Below are positions 1 to 8,757 of a stretch of DNA of 64,000 nt, one piece after another. The notes below the pieces were generated by a model, which was not told the DNA's origin, did no database searches, and was given only the letters and a program-made list of their open reading frames with translations. Every line of letters starts with the position of its first letter. Position 1 is the stretch's first letter. A program made the translations under genes and the position numbers. This DNA is from Bacillota bacterium (GTDB lineage Bacteria > Bacillota > Clostridia > Oscillospirales > Ruminococcaceae). The DNA lies in contig JAEZYS010000016.1 of NCBI GenBank assembly GCA_023418925.1, positions 62,001 to 126,000 of the forward strand. Reading direction: 5' to 3'.

Positions 1-1006
1 CCGTAATCTGCGTATCTATCGTAATACCCATCTGAGATATAATGCTGATTGTATCACCAACATCCCAGTCTGTACGATAACCAATCGGAACAATAATTCC
101 CTCAACTGTAGGCTCTGCCTGCTGAATACGATTGTTGCAAGAACTATTTGCATTTTCCCTTGTCTTTGCAACATCAACGTACTTATGATCAATCGTTACT
201 TCATCAACTTTAACACCTGTACTGCTGTATATCGGTATAGTTTCCGATACATGCTCAATGCTTGCATTAATTTCAACATGTATTTCATGACGTTCAAATC
301 CGCTTTTGTTACTCTCAATCCCTACATCAGTTGGAACATTGTTCGGATCATCCGCACCGTCAGTATTGATACTGCAAACCACTGTATTAACTGCATTTTC
401 ATCACTTATGGTGTAGTTCATGGAAAGGAAGTTGTCATACTTCTGAGCGAATATAACCTGCGGATTTATGCTCTGTGCTGTGCTTCTGTCGGTGCAGGTT
501 ATCTTCTGAAGCTGAATACCTCCGTCAACCATAACCGATTGCAAGCCCCAAGTCATGTCCACCTGCATTGATAACTCCAAACTGTCACCTAACATTGCAT
601 GTTGCTTTGCTATGGTGATATTCTGCAGGTCAGTATGTAACGTCAGATTTGGAATTACTTTATTACCTTGCGTGTTATTGCTGATAGCTGCATACACATT
701 TGCACCTGTCTGTGAAAATGACCTTCGATAAAACATTGTGCTGTAATCATACGCTGTAACCTTTATAGCTCTTCCTGTTTCAATACTGTCCTGTATAGCT
801 ATTGTGCGTATCAAAACCGCTTCCTGCGTATCATTTCTGACAATAGTGTAATATTGCTGAATAATATCAAGATACAATTCATTCAAAGGAAGCTCTATTT
901 CAACTGTGTTTGGTGAAAAAAGCTTTCTCACCCAGAGTGTAGACTTTGCGCTGTCTATAATCCCAACACACTGTAGGGAAGTATCATATACATACATTGT
1001 CAGCAT
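1..1006 (-). CDS. Phage tail protein, Gp37-like (ReqiPepy6 type), 3' end beyond window
   Basis: I translated the minus strand from an ATG at 1006 to base 2 and found no stop, so 335 codons are visible and the end lies outside. The protein opens with a tail-family pattern (an aromatic position followed by WVRKLFSP, then LPLNELYLD) and later has AITVTAYDYSTMFYRR-like text and a VGDTISI segment near the visible end. This order is typical of the siphovirus Gp37-like family encoded after the distal tail protein. GGAGG inside the end of the upstream gene lies 7-8 nt before the start. It presumably forms part of the tail tip or baseplate. Family call is from recalled similarity. Confidence 0.75.
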   Translation of the reverse strand, partial: MLTMYVYDTSLQCVGIIDSAKSTLWVRKLFSPNTVEIELPLNELYLDIIQQYYTIVRNDTQEAVLIRTIAIQDSIETGRAIKVTAYDYSTMFYRRSFSQTGANVYAAISNNTQGNKVIPNLTLHTDLQNITIAKQHAMLGDSLELSMQVDMTWGLQSVMVDGGIQLQKITCTDRSTAQSINPQVIFAQKYDNFLSMNYTISDENAVNTVVCSINTDGADDPNNVPTDVGIESNKSGFERHEIHVEINASIEHVSETIPIYSSTGVKVDEVTIDHKYVDVAKTRENANSSCNNRIQQAEPTVEGIIVPIGYRTDWDVGDTISIISQMGITIDTQIT

Positions 1007-1008
1007 AC

Positions 1009-2277
1009 TTAAACGCCTCCATACTTTTCCGTATATTCTACGGATATTGCCATGTTACCTGCGTTTGAAGTTGCATCATATAAAAGATTTGTCATTCCCT
1101 GGTGTAACTGTAAGAAATCAAAATCAATAGACTTTGCATTAAACATATTGCTTTTTACTCCGTTGCTGACTTTTGTTATTGTCTTTGCGCCTTGAATAGT
1201 TGAAATTATAAGCTTGTCACCTGCATTTAAGGTTGTGGTTACTTCCATCTTTTTGAGTGTGTCAGTGTCCGTAATCTTTGGATTCGTCACAGAACCCATT
1301 GCTGTGATTGTAAATATAGCCCCTGTTTCCTTTTCACCATTGTTTTCAAGGTGAGAAAGTAGGGTATTATTTAACTGCCCAAATTCAAGATTTCCTCCAA
1401 TGTGTACCGATAAACCGTAAATTGTGCAGTCAACTGCAATTGAAGAACTTCCTAAACTGAAACGCAAGTATGTTGCTGACAGCATGTCCGCTGTGATTGT
1501 AACAGATACGCTTGCATTTGCTTCTGACAATGTTGCTTCATATACGGCCGTCACAACCTCTGCTGTGTCCGAATATGTAACTGTGCTTACAGCAAAGTTC
1601 AGATTCTTTCTGCACTCTGCATTGATTTCTATTTTCAAGGTATCGTTCACAGTCATATTGACAGGCTGTATATCCTGCCAAAGCAGTACACCCATGTTTG
1701 CTTTAAGCAATATACAGTTGTTGTCATGTGTGAAATTGTTGTTGCTTATCTGCCACCCTGCAAGCGTATCAAAATACGGACTCTGCAGGAGTTCAAACTT
1801 TTCTATGCTAAATGGAAATACGAAAGTTCCGAGTGTTGTTGCCATGTATTCGGTGCGTTCTTCCGTCTCCCAGAACGGTTGAGGACATTCAAACCCGATT
1901 GTAACTGATACTGGCTTTGATAAGTGATTGACCGTAACAGCATTGATATATGTTCCGATTTTCTTTGTTTCAGTGTCGGTCACATAGTATAATGTGCCCT
2001 GCTCATTTGCTGTAAAAGTGTTGTAAATCCTAGCTATTTCTACCGAAACATCACTGTTTGCAGATATATCAAACGTCAGACTAATAGAACGGACAGGAAG
2101 AGCAGTAGAAATATATGCTCCTCCGTCATATCCGGCCGTTGTTGTGATGTTGTTTGTTGCTGCAAGCCCTACACCCTGCAAGTCTCTGAGTACGAATTTT
2201 TTGTTATTGGTTGCATTAAAAATATCAAAAGGTGCTTTCTGCTGATTAATGCTCTGATATTTAATCATACTTAACAC
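1009..2277 (-). CDS. Phage distal tail (Dit-like) protein
   Basis: A 422-aa protein of the siphovirus tail component family. The N-terminus (residues about 15-60, FNATNNKKFVLRDLQGVGLA) and the SLTFDISANSD and VTIGFECPQPFWE segments match the hub domain of Dit proteins, including the characteristic CPQPFW-type motif at the end of the first domain. The C-terminal half is a beta-rich galectin-like region ending in a YGG tail. It would join the tail tube to the tip complex. It sits between the tape-measure remnant and the Gp37-like gene, the usual order in siphophages. Confidence 0.82.
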   Translation of the reverse strand: MLSMIKYQSINQQKAPFDIFNATNNKKFVLRDLQGVGLAATNNITTTAGYDGGAYISTALPVRSISLTFDISANSDVSVEIARIYNTFTANEQGTLYYVTDTETKKIGTYINAVTVNHLSKPVSVTIGFECPQPFWETEERTEYMATTLGTFVFPFSIEKFELLQSPYFDTLAGWQISNNNFTHDNNCILLKANMGVLLWQDIQPVNMTVNDTLKIEINAECRKNLNFAVSTVTYSDTAEVVTAVYEATLSEANASVSVTITADMLSATYLRFSLGSSSIAVDCTIYGLSVHIGGNLEFGQLNNTLLSHLENNGEKETGAIFTITAMGSVTNPKITDTDTLKKMEVTTTLNAGDKLIISTIQGAKTITKVSNGVKSNMFNAKSIDFDFLQLHQGMTNLLYDATSNAGNMAISVEYTEKYGGV

Positions 2278-2287
2278 TCATAACACC

Positions 2288-3964
2288 TTACCTTCCTGAT
2301 ATAGCAACCTGTGCTGCTGCGTTCTGTGTAGCCTTGTGGACCTCATATGCATCTAAAGCTTTTGGACTGTAGTTGTTCTGATTAATAGTAATGTTTGTGC
2401 CACTGGTTGCCTGTTTGTCTGCAGAGCTGAAGCTCTTACCGTTTGCATTTACATTCTTACCACCATCAACACCTGTTGGAACGGCATCCGTCATTTCCTT
2501 TGAAGTATTATTTATTTCATCAAAGCCTTGTAAACCAAAATTCTTTTTTATGCTCTCGGTAATAAGGGCGCAAGTCGCTGACATTTTACCATCATCAACC
2601 ATTCCTTTAAGAATTTCATCTAATATTGTCGTTCCTATCTTACTGTATTCATCACTTGATTCAACTGTTTTTTTGAGTGTGTTAGTCATATCGGTTACTG
2701 TATCATTCATTTGATTTTCATACAGTGAATTAGAAACCTTTGAAGCCATATTATTGTATTTATCCCACTTGTCATTAAGCATTTTCAGTTCCTTGTCAGA
2801 GCTTTTATCCCAGTAATTCGCCATTGCAAGCCCTTCCTCTTGCGAAACATTTGCAAGCTGACCAAGCATTGAATCACTGACACCTCTTGATTTCAGTTTT
2901 TCAATTACATTGTAATACTCTTCCAGTTGTTTGATATCTCCACCAATGGAATCATTAAACCGTGCAGAAACAATCTTACCGTCTTTATTTTTTTCAAAGC
3001 TGTACATATCTCCATAAGATTTTGTAAGCTTATCAGTAAATGAATCTATTTTTTTGTTGATATCTTCAATCTGTTTTTCATAGTCAGAAATCTGAGTTTT
3101 AAGCTCATTCTGCAAATTTGCCACTCTATTTTCAGAAGCTTTTTGTGCTGCTTCAGTGATTTTCTCCTGTGAATATTGAGCAATATCAATCTGCTTATTT
3201 GAGCATTCTTGCAAAACATTTACATATTGATTTTCTGCTTCTTCCTGACTAATCTTGCAATCTATAAAATCCTTTGAAATCTTATCTATTGCTTTCTTTG
3301 CTGTCTTTTCATCAGTAATTTTAATGCCTGTGCTGTATTCCTTTGGGACAGCATTTGCCATATCTTTTTGTACTGAATCCATCTCTTTAGTGAAACCTAC
3401 ACCAACACCTTGAGCAAGGTATACACCGACTTCATCTCTAAACAAAGTTGACGGAGAATGTATTCCGAAAAAATCCTTTATGTAATCAACAATGCCATCA
3501 AAGAAACCGCTTATCTTTTCAACAAGCCAATCCTTTGCGTTGCTGATACCGTCCCATATGCCTTTAATGAGATTAAGGCCAATGTCACCCATTTTGTCAA
3601 AACAGCCACTCCAGAAGTCTTTTACTGAGGTCCATATTTTAAGCAATCCGTCTCCAATACCTTTTAGTATTGCCGGCATATTGTTTACAAGTGATACAAA
3701 CATTAGTGTGTTGTTGCTGTTTCGTGCAAATACATGGCCTGTGTGATCATACTGCATGATTACGTCTGACATATCACATTCAGCAAAACAACCGGGAAGA
3801 AACTGCTCATATATTCCGCCCTGCTCATCATCAATAAGCTTGTATCTCTCAAAAGTGGTTGCATAACCCTCTGCATAGTAATCACTTTCAATCAATTTCT
3901 GCGTTGCCGGAACTGTCTGCATTACCTGCATTGTCCGGTACTGTCTGTCCTTGCATATTGGCAT
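2288..3964 (-). CDS. Chimeric gene: prohead protease N-terminus fused to tape-measure C-terminus
   Basis: The first part (about residues 20-87) is the start of a HK97-type prohead protease: AEGYATTFERYKL, a YEQFLPGCF segment and MQYDHTGHVFAR with the catalytic-type His. After NSNNTL (near base 3703) the protein abruptly becomes the C-terminal half of a tape-measure protein: FFGIHSPSTLFRD, long coiled coils and a C-terminal TNITINQNNYSPKALDAYE stretch. The protease Ser region and everything normally between the two genes (capsid, connectors, tail tube) are missing. The start at 3964 has GAGGAGG 8 nt upstream; an upstream in-frame ATG at 3997 lacks one. Probably non-functional, by inference. 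Confidence 0.8.
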   Translation of the reverse strand: MPICKDRQYRTMQVMQTVPATQKLIESDYYAEGYATTFERYKLIDDEQGGIYEQFLPGCFAECDMSDVIMQYDHTGHVFARNSNNTLMFVSLVNNMPAILKGIGDGLLKIWTSVKDFWSGCFDKMGDIGLNLIKGIWDGISNAKDWLVEKISGFFDGIVDYIKDFFGIHSPSTLFRDEVGVYLAQGVGVGFTKEMDSVQKDMANAVPKEYSTGIKITDEKTAKKAIDKISKDFIDCKISQEEAENQYVNVLQECSNKQIDIAQYSQEKITEAAQKASENRVANLQNELKTQISDYEKQIEDINKKIDSFTDKLTKSYGDMYSFEKNKDGKIVSARFNDSIGGDIKQLEEYYNVIEKLKSRGVSDSMLGQLANVSQEEGLAMANYWDKSSDKELKMLNDKWDKYNNMASKVSNSLYENQMNDTVTDMTNTLKKTVESSDEYSKIGTTILDEILKGMVDDGKMSATCALITESIKKNFGLQGFDEINNTSKEMTDAVPTGVDGGKNVNANGKSFSSADKQATSGTNITINQNNYSPKALDAYEVHKATQNAAAQVAISGR

Positions 3965-5135
3965 CTGGTTTAACCTCCTCACTATCAATAAAATCATTAA
4001 AGTTTTCTGTCATTGCATATTCCTTACGAATATACCGCTTGTCTCCACCCTCAACAGAAGCCATGTTGAATATTTCAAGGCCCTGATTGTGTGTAATAAA
4101 TCCACGGTCAAAAAGCTGTGTGACTGTGTTTAACTTTTCTGTGTTTGAAAGATACTGCATTCTGTTTGCAGTGAACATGATCTCATTTCCGAAAGCAATC
4201 TCATGCTGTGAAAACGTCATGTTTGTATGTACAAGAGAAGCCTCAATTGCAAAAGGTTCAATCTTTCCTTCGTAATATGCGTTCCACTCATCAGAATTGA
4301 ACTTGTTTTGCAGTATGTTTTCATTTGTTCCAAAATAGGTGAAAACATTCTCCTTTATCTGAGCCATCTGAGGAGAGTTTACAATAAAGGGCTTGCTTTC
4401 AATCTGCTTAACATCTTCATACTTAGGATCATACATGAGCACTCCGCCGTTGTTTGCTGCACTCAGGTTTTCTTCTGTAAATCTCTTTCGTTCTTCCTCA
4501 ATAGCTTTCGGCTTCAATGTCTGAGCAAGCTTTGCAAGAAAGCGGATGTTTGCAGAGGCCTTAACACCCTCGATAATGCCCTGGTTCTGTGCATGGATAA
4601 GCTCCATTGTAGGTCTGAGACAGTAATTGTCTGAACCGAACAGCTCATCACGATACTGAAACTGATTCATTATTCCGCATTTTGCAAGCTCAATAGCTGC
4701 ATACTTTCCATTGTCAAACTGATACCTCAGATACATTACACCGTCATAGTCAACTATGTTGCACTTACAAGCAGGCAAAGGATAATATCCTGTAATATAT
4801 CCGTATATGTCTGTCAGAGGGGCAATGAAAACTGTGTTATCTACCATGTATGAAGTTGCAAGTCTGTAAAGATATTTCTTTGTATCCATAACTGGATTAG
4901 GACGGAACTGTAATGTCCTTTCAAGAACTCTGTTTCCACTTCCTTTGACTTCCGGCTTTAGCTTCGAGACATGAGTTGCAAAGCTGTGTATTGCCGCCCT
5001 TGTCAGCTCCATTTCATATATGCCGCCCTCAAAAGACGTAAAGCAAGGTGAATATGCTGTCATAAGCTTGAAATAATCTGTGACCTGCTTTTCAAGTAAT
5101 TCCTCCAACTGTTTATCCCTCCTCTGCAGATTCAT
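3888..5135 (-). CDS. Phage portal protein, HK97 type
   Basis: A 415-aa portal protein, the dodecameric ring through which DNA enters the capsid. Recognisable segments are YSPCFTSFEGGIYEMELTRAAI near the N-terminus, KLKPEVKGSG, LPACKCNIVDYDG and the C-terminal LNTVTQLFDRGFITHNQGLEIFN. Length is normal for the family. The ATG at 5135 overlaps the terminase end by 23 nt. An in-frame TTG at 5108 has AGGAGGG 8 nt upstream and would remove the overlap, so the true start may be there. The 3' end overlaps the following chimeric gene by 77 nt. The gene itself appears intact. Confidence 0.9.
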   Translation of the reverse strand: MNLQRRDKQLEELLEKQVTDYFKLMTAYSPCFTSFEGGIYEMELTRAAIHSFATHVSKLKPEVKGSGNRVLERTLQFRPNPVMDTKKYLYRLATSYMVDNTVFIAPLTDIYGYITGYYPLPACKCNIVDYDGVMYLRYQFDNGKYAAIELAKCGIMNQFQYRDELFGSDNYCLRPTMELIHAQNQGIIEGVKASANIRFLAKLAQTLKPKAIEEERKRFTEENLSAANNGGVLMYDPKYEDVKQIESKPFIVNSPQMAQIKENVFTYFGTNENILQNKFNSDEWNAYYEGKIEPFAIEASLVHTNMTFSQHEIAFGNEIMFTANRMQYLSNTEKLNTVTQLFDRGFITHNQGLEIFNMASVEGGDKRYIRKEYAMTENFNDFIDSEEVKPDANMQGQTVPDNAGNADSSGNAEID

Positions 5136-6783
5136 TCAATCCGATATATGCATCCTTGTTATCCTGCAAAACCTTGTATGCAAACATCAGAGCCATAGTT
5201 CCGTCTATTCTCTGTGTTCTGTCAAGGCTTTTAACAGGCTGAATATTACCGTTTATATCTGTTTTCTTAACGGTGTTCATCAGACACCACTTGTCAACAG
5301 GATTGTTGTTATAAATTATGTTCTTTCCTTTGAAGTCTGCGTGCAGGTTCTTCATTGGTTCTGAAAGTGATATTACACCCTGCCTTATCGGAATCATTGC
5401 TTTAGTCCCGAACTCTGCCTTAAACTCACGGAGCAAAGTATCGTCAACGTGCCACGGATCGTAACCTATGTACAGAACATAAATATCTTCTGTTTCTTTA
5501 AGTTCCTTAAACCATTCAAGGAAAATCTTCTTGTCGCATTTATGTCCCGGACATGTTCGCATATATCCTTGAGCAATCCAGAGGCTATACGGAACAGAGT
5601 CACGTTCTTTTCTGTCTCCTCTTTTCTCCTGCTCATCAATGACCGCCTGCGGAATCCAGTACATTGACTTTACATAGATATTCGGATCATCAGGCCGCAT
5701 GAAAATACATTTTGCAGCATTAAGGTCTGTTGTATCTGCAGCATCAAATCCGCCAATACCGTAATCAAAAGTAAGGTCATAGAGAGTTTCATTGTTAAGC
5801 TCTTCATACCTCATCCATGCGCTCTCTGAAGTCTGAGGAATGTTGAAGTCCTTGACAAGAACTGTCGGAAGAAATGCAGGATCTTCCTTTGCTTTCTCAA
5901 CACATTGCCTGATATATTCTCTGCTCTTGATTGTGTCTATGCCTGGATTAGCTTTTATCCACATATCCTCATTCCACATTTCGTCTATGGAATCAAGCTC
6001 ATAGATGAAGGGAAGAAAATGCTCATTGCTTGCTGTTCCGTCCAGTACCTTTTTTGCGTAATCATACTGCGCATCAAAAACACCGTTTCTGATAAATCCG
6101 TTAGTGGTTATACAGAAAATGAGGGGCTGTGTTCTTGCACTGCAACCCTGCTTTACAAGGTCATATATATCACGGTTCTTCATTGCCGCCATTTCGTCAA
6201 TGACCGCACAATGTACGTCAAGTCCGTCAAGGCTGTTTGTGTTTGAAGCAAGAGCTTTTATGAATCCCAGATTGTATGCACAATACAGGTCAGAAGCTCT
6301 CTTACGTATATGCTTTTTCAGCAATGGTGACTGCTTTATCATCCTGTGACAAGCTTCAAATCCAAGCGTTGCCTGCTCTCTCTGAGTTGCAACATTGTAT
6401 ATCTGAGGAGCACCCTCACCGTCATTGACAAGCATATCATTTTCAACACCGGCACACTCTGTTGTCTTACCGTTTTTACGTCCTTCAAGGATAAGGCACT
6501 CGTTGTATTGCCGGAGGTTGTTATCATCAACAAAACCGAAAAGAGCCTGCAAACGTGCTTTCTGAAACAATTCAAGTCTCAGAGGTTGTCCGAGTTTACC
6601 TGTTGGAAGTTTGCAGAATGTTTCAATAAACTGAATATGCCTGTTTGCTATATCGTAATCAAAGTGATAGTCTCCCGGAGTTGCAAACTGATTGAGGAGT
6701 ATTTCAGAAACCTGTTGCATAGCTTTGCAGGCTACAAGCTTACCGTCATAAATGGCTGTGAAATATTGCTCAAACTCTGTCAT
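5113..6783 (-). CDS. terL: Phage terminase large subunit
   Basis: A 556-aa packaging motor ATPase and nuclease. The Walker A motif GRKNGKTT is at residues about 101-108 and Walker B AVIDEMAAM at about 193-201. The C-terminal nuclease begins with FDAADTTDLNA, which offers an acidic metal ligand. Length and motif order are those of an intact TerL of a HK97-like phage. It follows the small subunit with 11 nt between genes and overlaps the portal start, so the packaging genes form one leftward transcription unit. Confidence 0.94.
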   Translation of the reverse strand: MTEFEQYFTAIYDGKLVACKAMQQVSEILLNQFATPGDYHFDYDIANRHIQFIETFCKLPTGKLGQPLRLELFQKARLQALFGFVDDNNLRQYNECLILEGRKNGKTTECAGVENDMLVNDGEGAPQIYNVATQREQATLGFEACHRMIKQSPLLKKHIRKRASDLYCAYNLGFIKALASNTNSLDGLDVHCAVIDEMAAMKNRDIYDLVKQGCSARTQPLIFCITTNGFIRNGVFDAQYDYAKKVLDGTASNEHFLPFIYELDSIDEMWNEDMWIKANPGIDTIKSREYIRQCVEKAKEDPAFLPTVLVKDFNIPQTSESAWMRYEELNNETLYDLTFDYGIGGFDAADTTDLNAAKCIFMRPDDPNIYVKSMYWIPQAVIDEQEKRGDRKERDSVPYSLWIAQGYMRTCPGHKCDKKIFLEWFKELKETEDIYVLYIGYDPWHVDDTLLREFKAEFGTKAMIPIRQGVISLSEPMKNLHADFKGKNIIYNNNPVDKWCLMNTVKKTDINGNIQPVKSLDRTQRIDGTMALMFAYKVLQDNKDAYIGLNESAEEG

Positions 6784-6794
6784 GTTCCCTCCGT

Positions 6795-7169
6795 TTATTT
6801 TTTACCTGCTCCAATGAAATCCATAAGTGCATCACTTTCGGTTTTCATGTCCTTTTTCAGTTCTGGACAAAGTTTTCCGAGTGTATCAATGCAGGAGTTC
6901 AGTGTGCGGATTGTATCTTTTAGCTCCTTGTAAGCTGAGGTTGTATCAACTCTTGTGAATCCATTTCCGTTGACCTGCTCTGCAATACATCCGCAAGAAT
7001 CAACCTCTGTCATAAGCTCATGAGCAATTCCTTTGAGATATGCAGCGTTCGGATAAATCTGTTCTGCAAGAAACCTCTTATCTGCAGGCATGTTCTTAAA
7101 CATCCGCTTATATTTTGCTAAAGTTGCCTTAATTACATCATCTTTTGTTAAGTCTTTGTTACCTGCCAT
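6795..7169 (-). CDS. terS: Phage terminase small subunit, P27 family
   Basis: A 124-aa protein from the chosen start (MAGNKDL). It resembles the P27 family small terminase: a basic N-terminal segment, a central helical region and a C-terminal DALMDFIGAGKK tail. It would bind the packaging site and recruit TerL, whose gene follows at once. AAAGGGGG lies 8 nt before the ATG at 7169; an upstream in-frame start at 7187 has no such signal. Position between an HNH nuclease and TerL supports the call more than the sequence does. Confidence 0.78.
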   Translation of the reverse strand: MAGNKDLTKDDVIKATLAKYKRMFKNMPADKRFLAEQIYPNAAYLKGIAHELMTEVDSCGCIAEQVNGNGFTRVDTTSAYKELKDTIRTLNSCIDTLGKLCPELKKDMKTESDALMDFIGAGKK

Positions 7170-7231
7170 GAAAATACCCCCTTTCACGCACGTGTGAGGT
7201 GCATAGAAAATGTTGCCTTGTACTCGGTGGG

Positions 7232-7573
7232 TTAAGCTTGCCCCATACGGCTCTGAATGGGGGGCATTGGCTGCCCATCTGTATCAAAATTACAGCAGTT
7301 TTTCTTTGTTTTTCCCTTGAAAATGTCTGAATAATGCTCAATATCGTGGCAATTTTTGCAGTCATATTCAAGGTTTTCATGGTTAAGAGTTACATTCGGA
7401 TTGTTTATGTTCCTCGGTGTAAGTTTCTTCTTATGGTGAACTATGTAGCCAGGTTCTCTATGACACTTCTCACACATTCCACCGTCAATCGCAATACGCT
7501 TTGCTATGTATGAAGCTCTGCAACTCAGCCATGCTTTTGATTTATAGAAAGCTTTTGCAAATTCCTTTGCCAT
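7232..7573 (-). CDS. Phage HNH endonuclease
   Basis: A 113-aa HNH nuclease. The first zinc pair is CEKCHREPG (residues about 34-42), followed by the catalytic YIVHHKKKL, the N residue in NHENLEYDC and the second pair CKNCHD. Small HNH proteins next to terminase genes stimulate or are needed for cos-type DNA cleavage in several HK97-like phages, which fits here because TerS and TerL follow directly. AGGGGGAC precedes the ATG. The final 20 residues are not conserved in the family. Confidence 0.9.
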   Translation of the reverse strand: MAKEFAKAFYKSKAWLSCRASYIAKRIAIDGGMCEKCHREPGYIVHHKKKLTPRNINNPNVTLNHENLEYDCKNCHDIEHYSDIFKGKTKKNCCNFDTDGQPMPPIQSRMGQA

Positions 7574-7598
7574 GCTGTCCCCCTACAAACATTTCTTT

Positions 7599-7787
7599 TT
7601 ATAAAATCTTATCGTTAGTCTTATGTTTTGTCACCGACACTTTGCGCAGGCCTCTCCGCCTGAACATTCTCTCAAGTGTCCGACTGCATACATAAAGCCT
7701 TGAGGCCACTTCATTAATGCTTGTCCCCTTGCGCCACATGGAATATGCTTCTCTGATTTGTTGTTCTGTTAAAACTTCTCTGCTCAA
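7599..7787 (-). CDS. Small helix-turn-helix protein
   Basis: A 62-aa basic protein with a resolvase-like helix-turn-helix: LTEQQIREAYSMWRKG, then INEVASRLYVCSRTLERMFRRRGL. The start is a TTG at 7787 with AAGGGG upstream. It is probably a DNA-binding regulator or a terminase-associated factor, since it sits just upstream of HNH-TerS-TerL in the same leftward unit. The role is not determined by the sequence. Confidence 0.7.
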   Translation of the reverse strand: MSREVLTEQQIREAYSMWRKGTSINEVASRLYVCSRTLERMFRRRGLRKVSVTKHKTNDKIL

Positions 7788-7799
7788 ACAAACATCCCC

Positions 7800-8531
7800 T
7801 TACTCTTTTCTCACAAGAATATATTTTTGATACGGATAACTTCCGAATGGATCTGTTCCTTCATACACACTACCAGGCTTCACATAATATCCTTGTGGAG
7901 CTCTCGGAGTTTTCAGCCAGTGGTATGAATATAAAGCTTCATATGTAACCTTCGGACCTGTGCAATTATTTGAAAAGCGGAAATGACTGCAGCCCTTTTC
8001 TCTATCATCCTCTTTCTGACCGCCTTTTGTTTTATCAACATAATACTTTGCAAGTCCGCTAAAGTCTCCATTTGCATACAAAGTATTCAGTATTCTGATT
8101 TGACCGAACGGCCAGCACTCTCCCATCAATGCAATTGTTATCTCCTGCGGAAGTACGAAGTGATGATGCCACTTCTTTGACCTGACGCCCTTTTCTGTCA
8201 TTGTCAGATATTTGAGATTAATTCCCAGTTTCTTGCAACGTCTTGAAAGCTTGGTTAAGAAATTACGCTTATCTTTTTTTACACGTTCAAAGTCCTCTGT
8301 GTAATTTTCATCAGAGTATGTAAGTGCTATATGCCAATCATAAGGGCGGAAGTTCATTTTCAGTTTCGCTTCACAAATTTCTATGCTATGATTTTCATTT
8401 ATTTTTTTTACAGCCTTGCAGGTATCCTTGACTTTTCTGCTTCTGCCTTTATGATTTCCATACATTGGAGCCATGATGTTTGTTACATGTATTTCATATC
8501 CGAAGTCAACGCTTTTTCTTATACGTCCCAT
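7800..8531 (-). CDS. HUH-type rolling-circle replication-like protein
   Basis: A 243-aa protein with the three hallmarks of HUH endonucleases in order: motif I WHIALTYSDENY (about residues 66-77), the metal-binding histidine motif KWHHHFVL (about 120-127) and a candidate catalytic Tyr in LAKYYVDKT (163/164). Such proteins nick one strand at an origin and stay linked to the 5' end. It occupies the replication slot of the prophage; no helicase, primase or initiator of another type is visible between it and the Cro-like gene. It may initiate phage replication or be a captured plasmid-type gene. GAGGATATAAAA precedes the ATG. Confidence 0.8.
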   Translation of the reverse strand: MGRIRKSVDFGYEIHVTNIMAPMYGNHKGRSRKVKDTCKAVKKINENHSIEICEAKLKMNFRPYDWHIALTYSDENYTEDFERVKKDKRNFLTKLSRRCKKLGINLKYLTMTEKGVRSKKWHHHFVLPQEITIALMGECWPFGQIRILNTLYANGDFSGLAKYYVDKTKGGQKEDDREKGCSHFRFSNNCTGPKVTYEALYSYHWLKTPRAPQGYYVKPGSVYEGTDPFGSYPYQKYILVRKE

Positions 8532-8757
8532 TTTTATATCCTCACGTGCAAAAAGTTAATACTATAACAAGGGCATGAAAAGGTGCTTCTGCACTCGTAA
8601 AAAAATAATATATAATAGTATACTTGTCCGGATATGGTAAGAGGGCAAGCCTGACCTGCTCGCCCTATACCTTTATAATAATGCGCCAACCAAACCGCTG
8701 CTTCGTTCATTCAGCGGAGTGTTATCCTGCGGTTGACTGCATGATTAGCAAATTTAT
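8532..8757. other. Intergenic region with two hairpins upstream of the HUH gene
   Basis: This 226-nt gap is the largest in the leftward phage unit. It contains AGGGC/GCCCT arms (8642-8646 and 8662-8666) and CCGCTG/CAGCGG arms (8695-8700 and 8712-8717), plus a very AT-rich TATA-containing segment near 8605-8625 that could be the promoter of the HUH gene on the minus strand. Origins nicked by HUH proteins are often hairpins close to the rep gene, so this is a candidate origin, by inference only. Confidence 0.35.

Noticed and set aside
1424..1908. Plus-strand open frames inside the Dit-like gene
   Set aside because: Antisense to a gene with recognised family text; no ribosome binding site.
2288..3964. 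Reading this gene as an intact short tape-measure protein
   Set aside because: The first 87 residues match prohead protease, and the usual intervening genes are absent.
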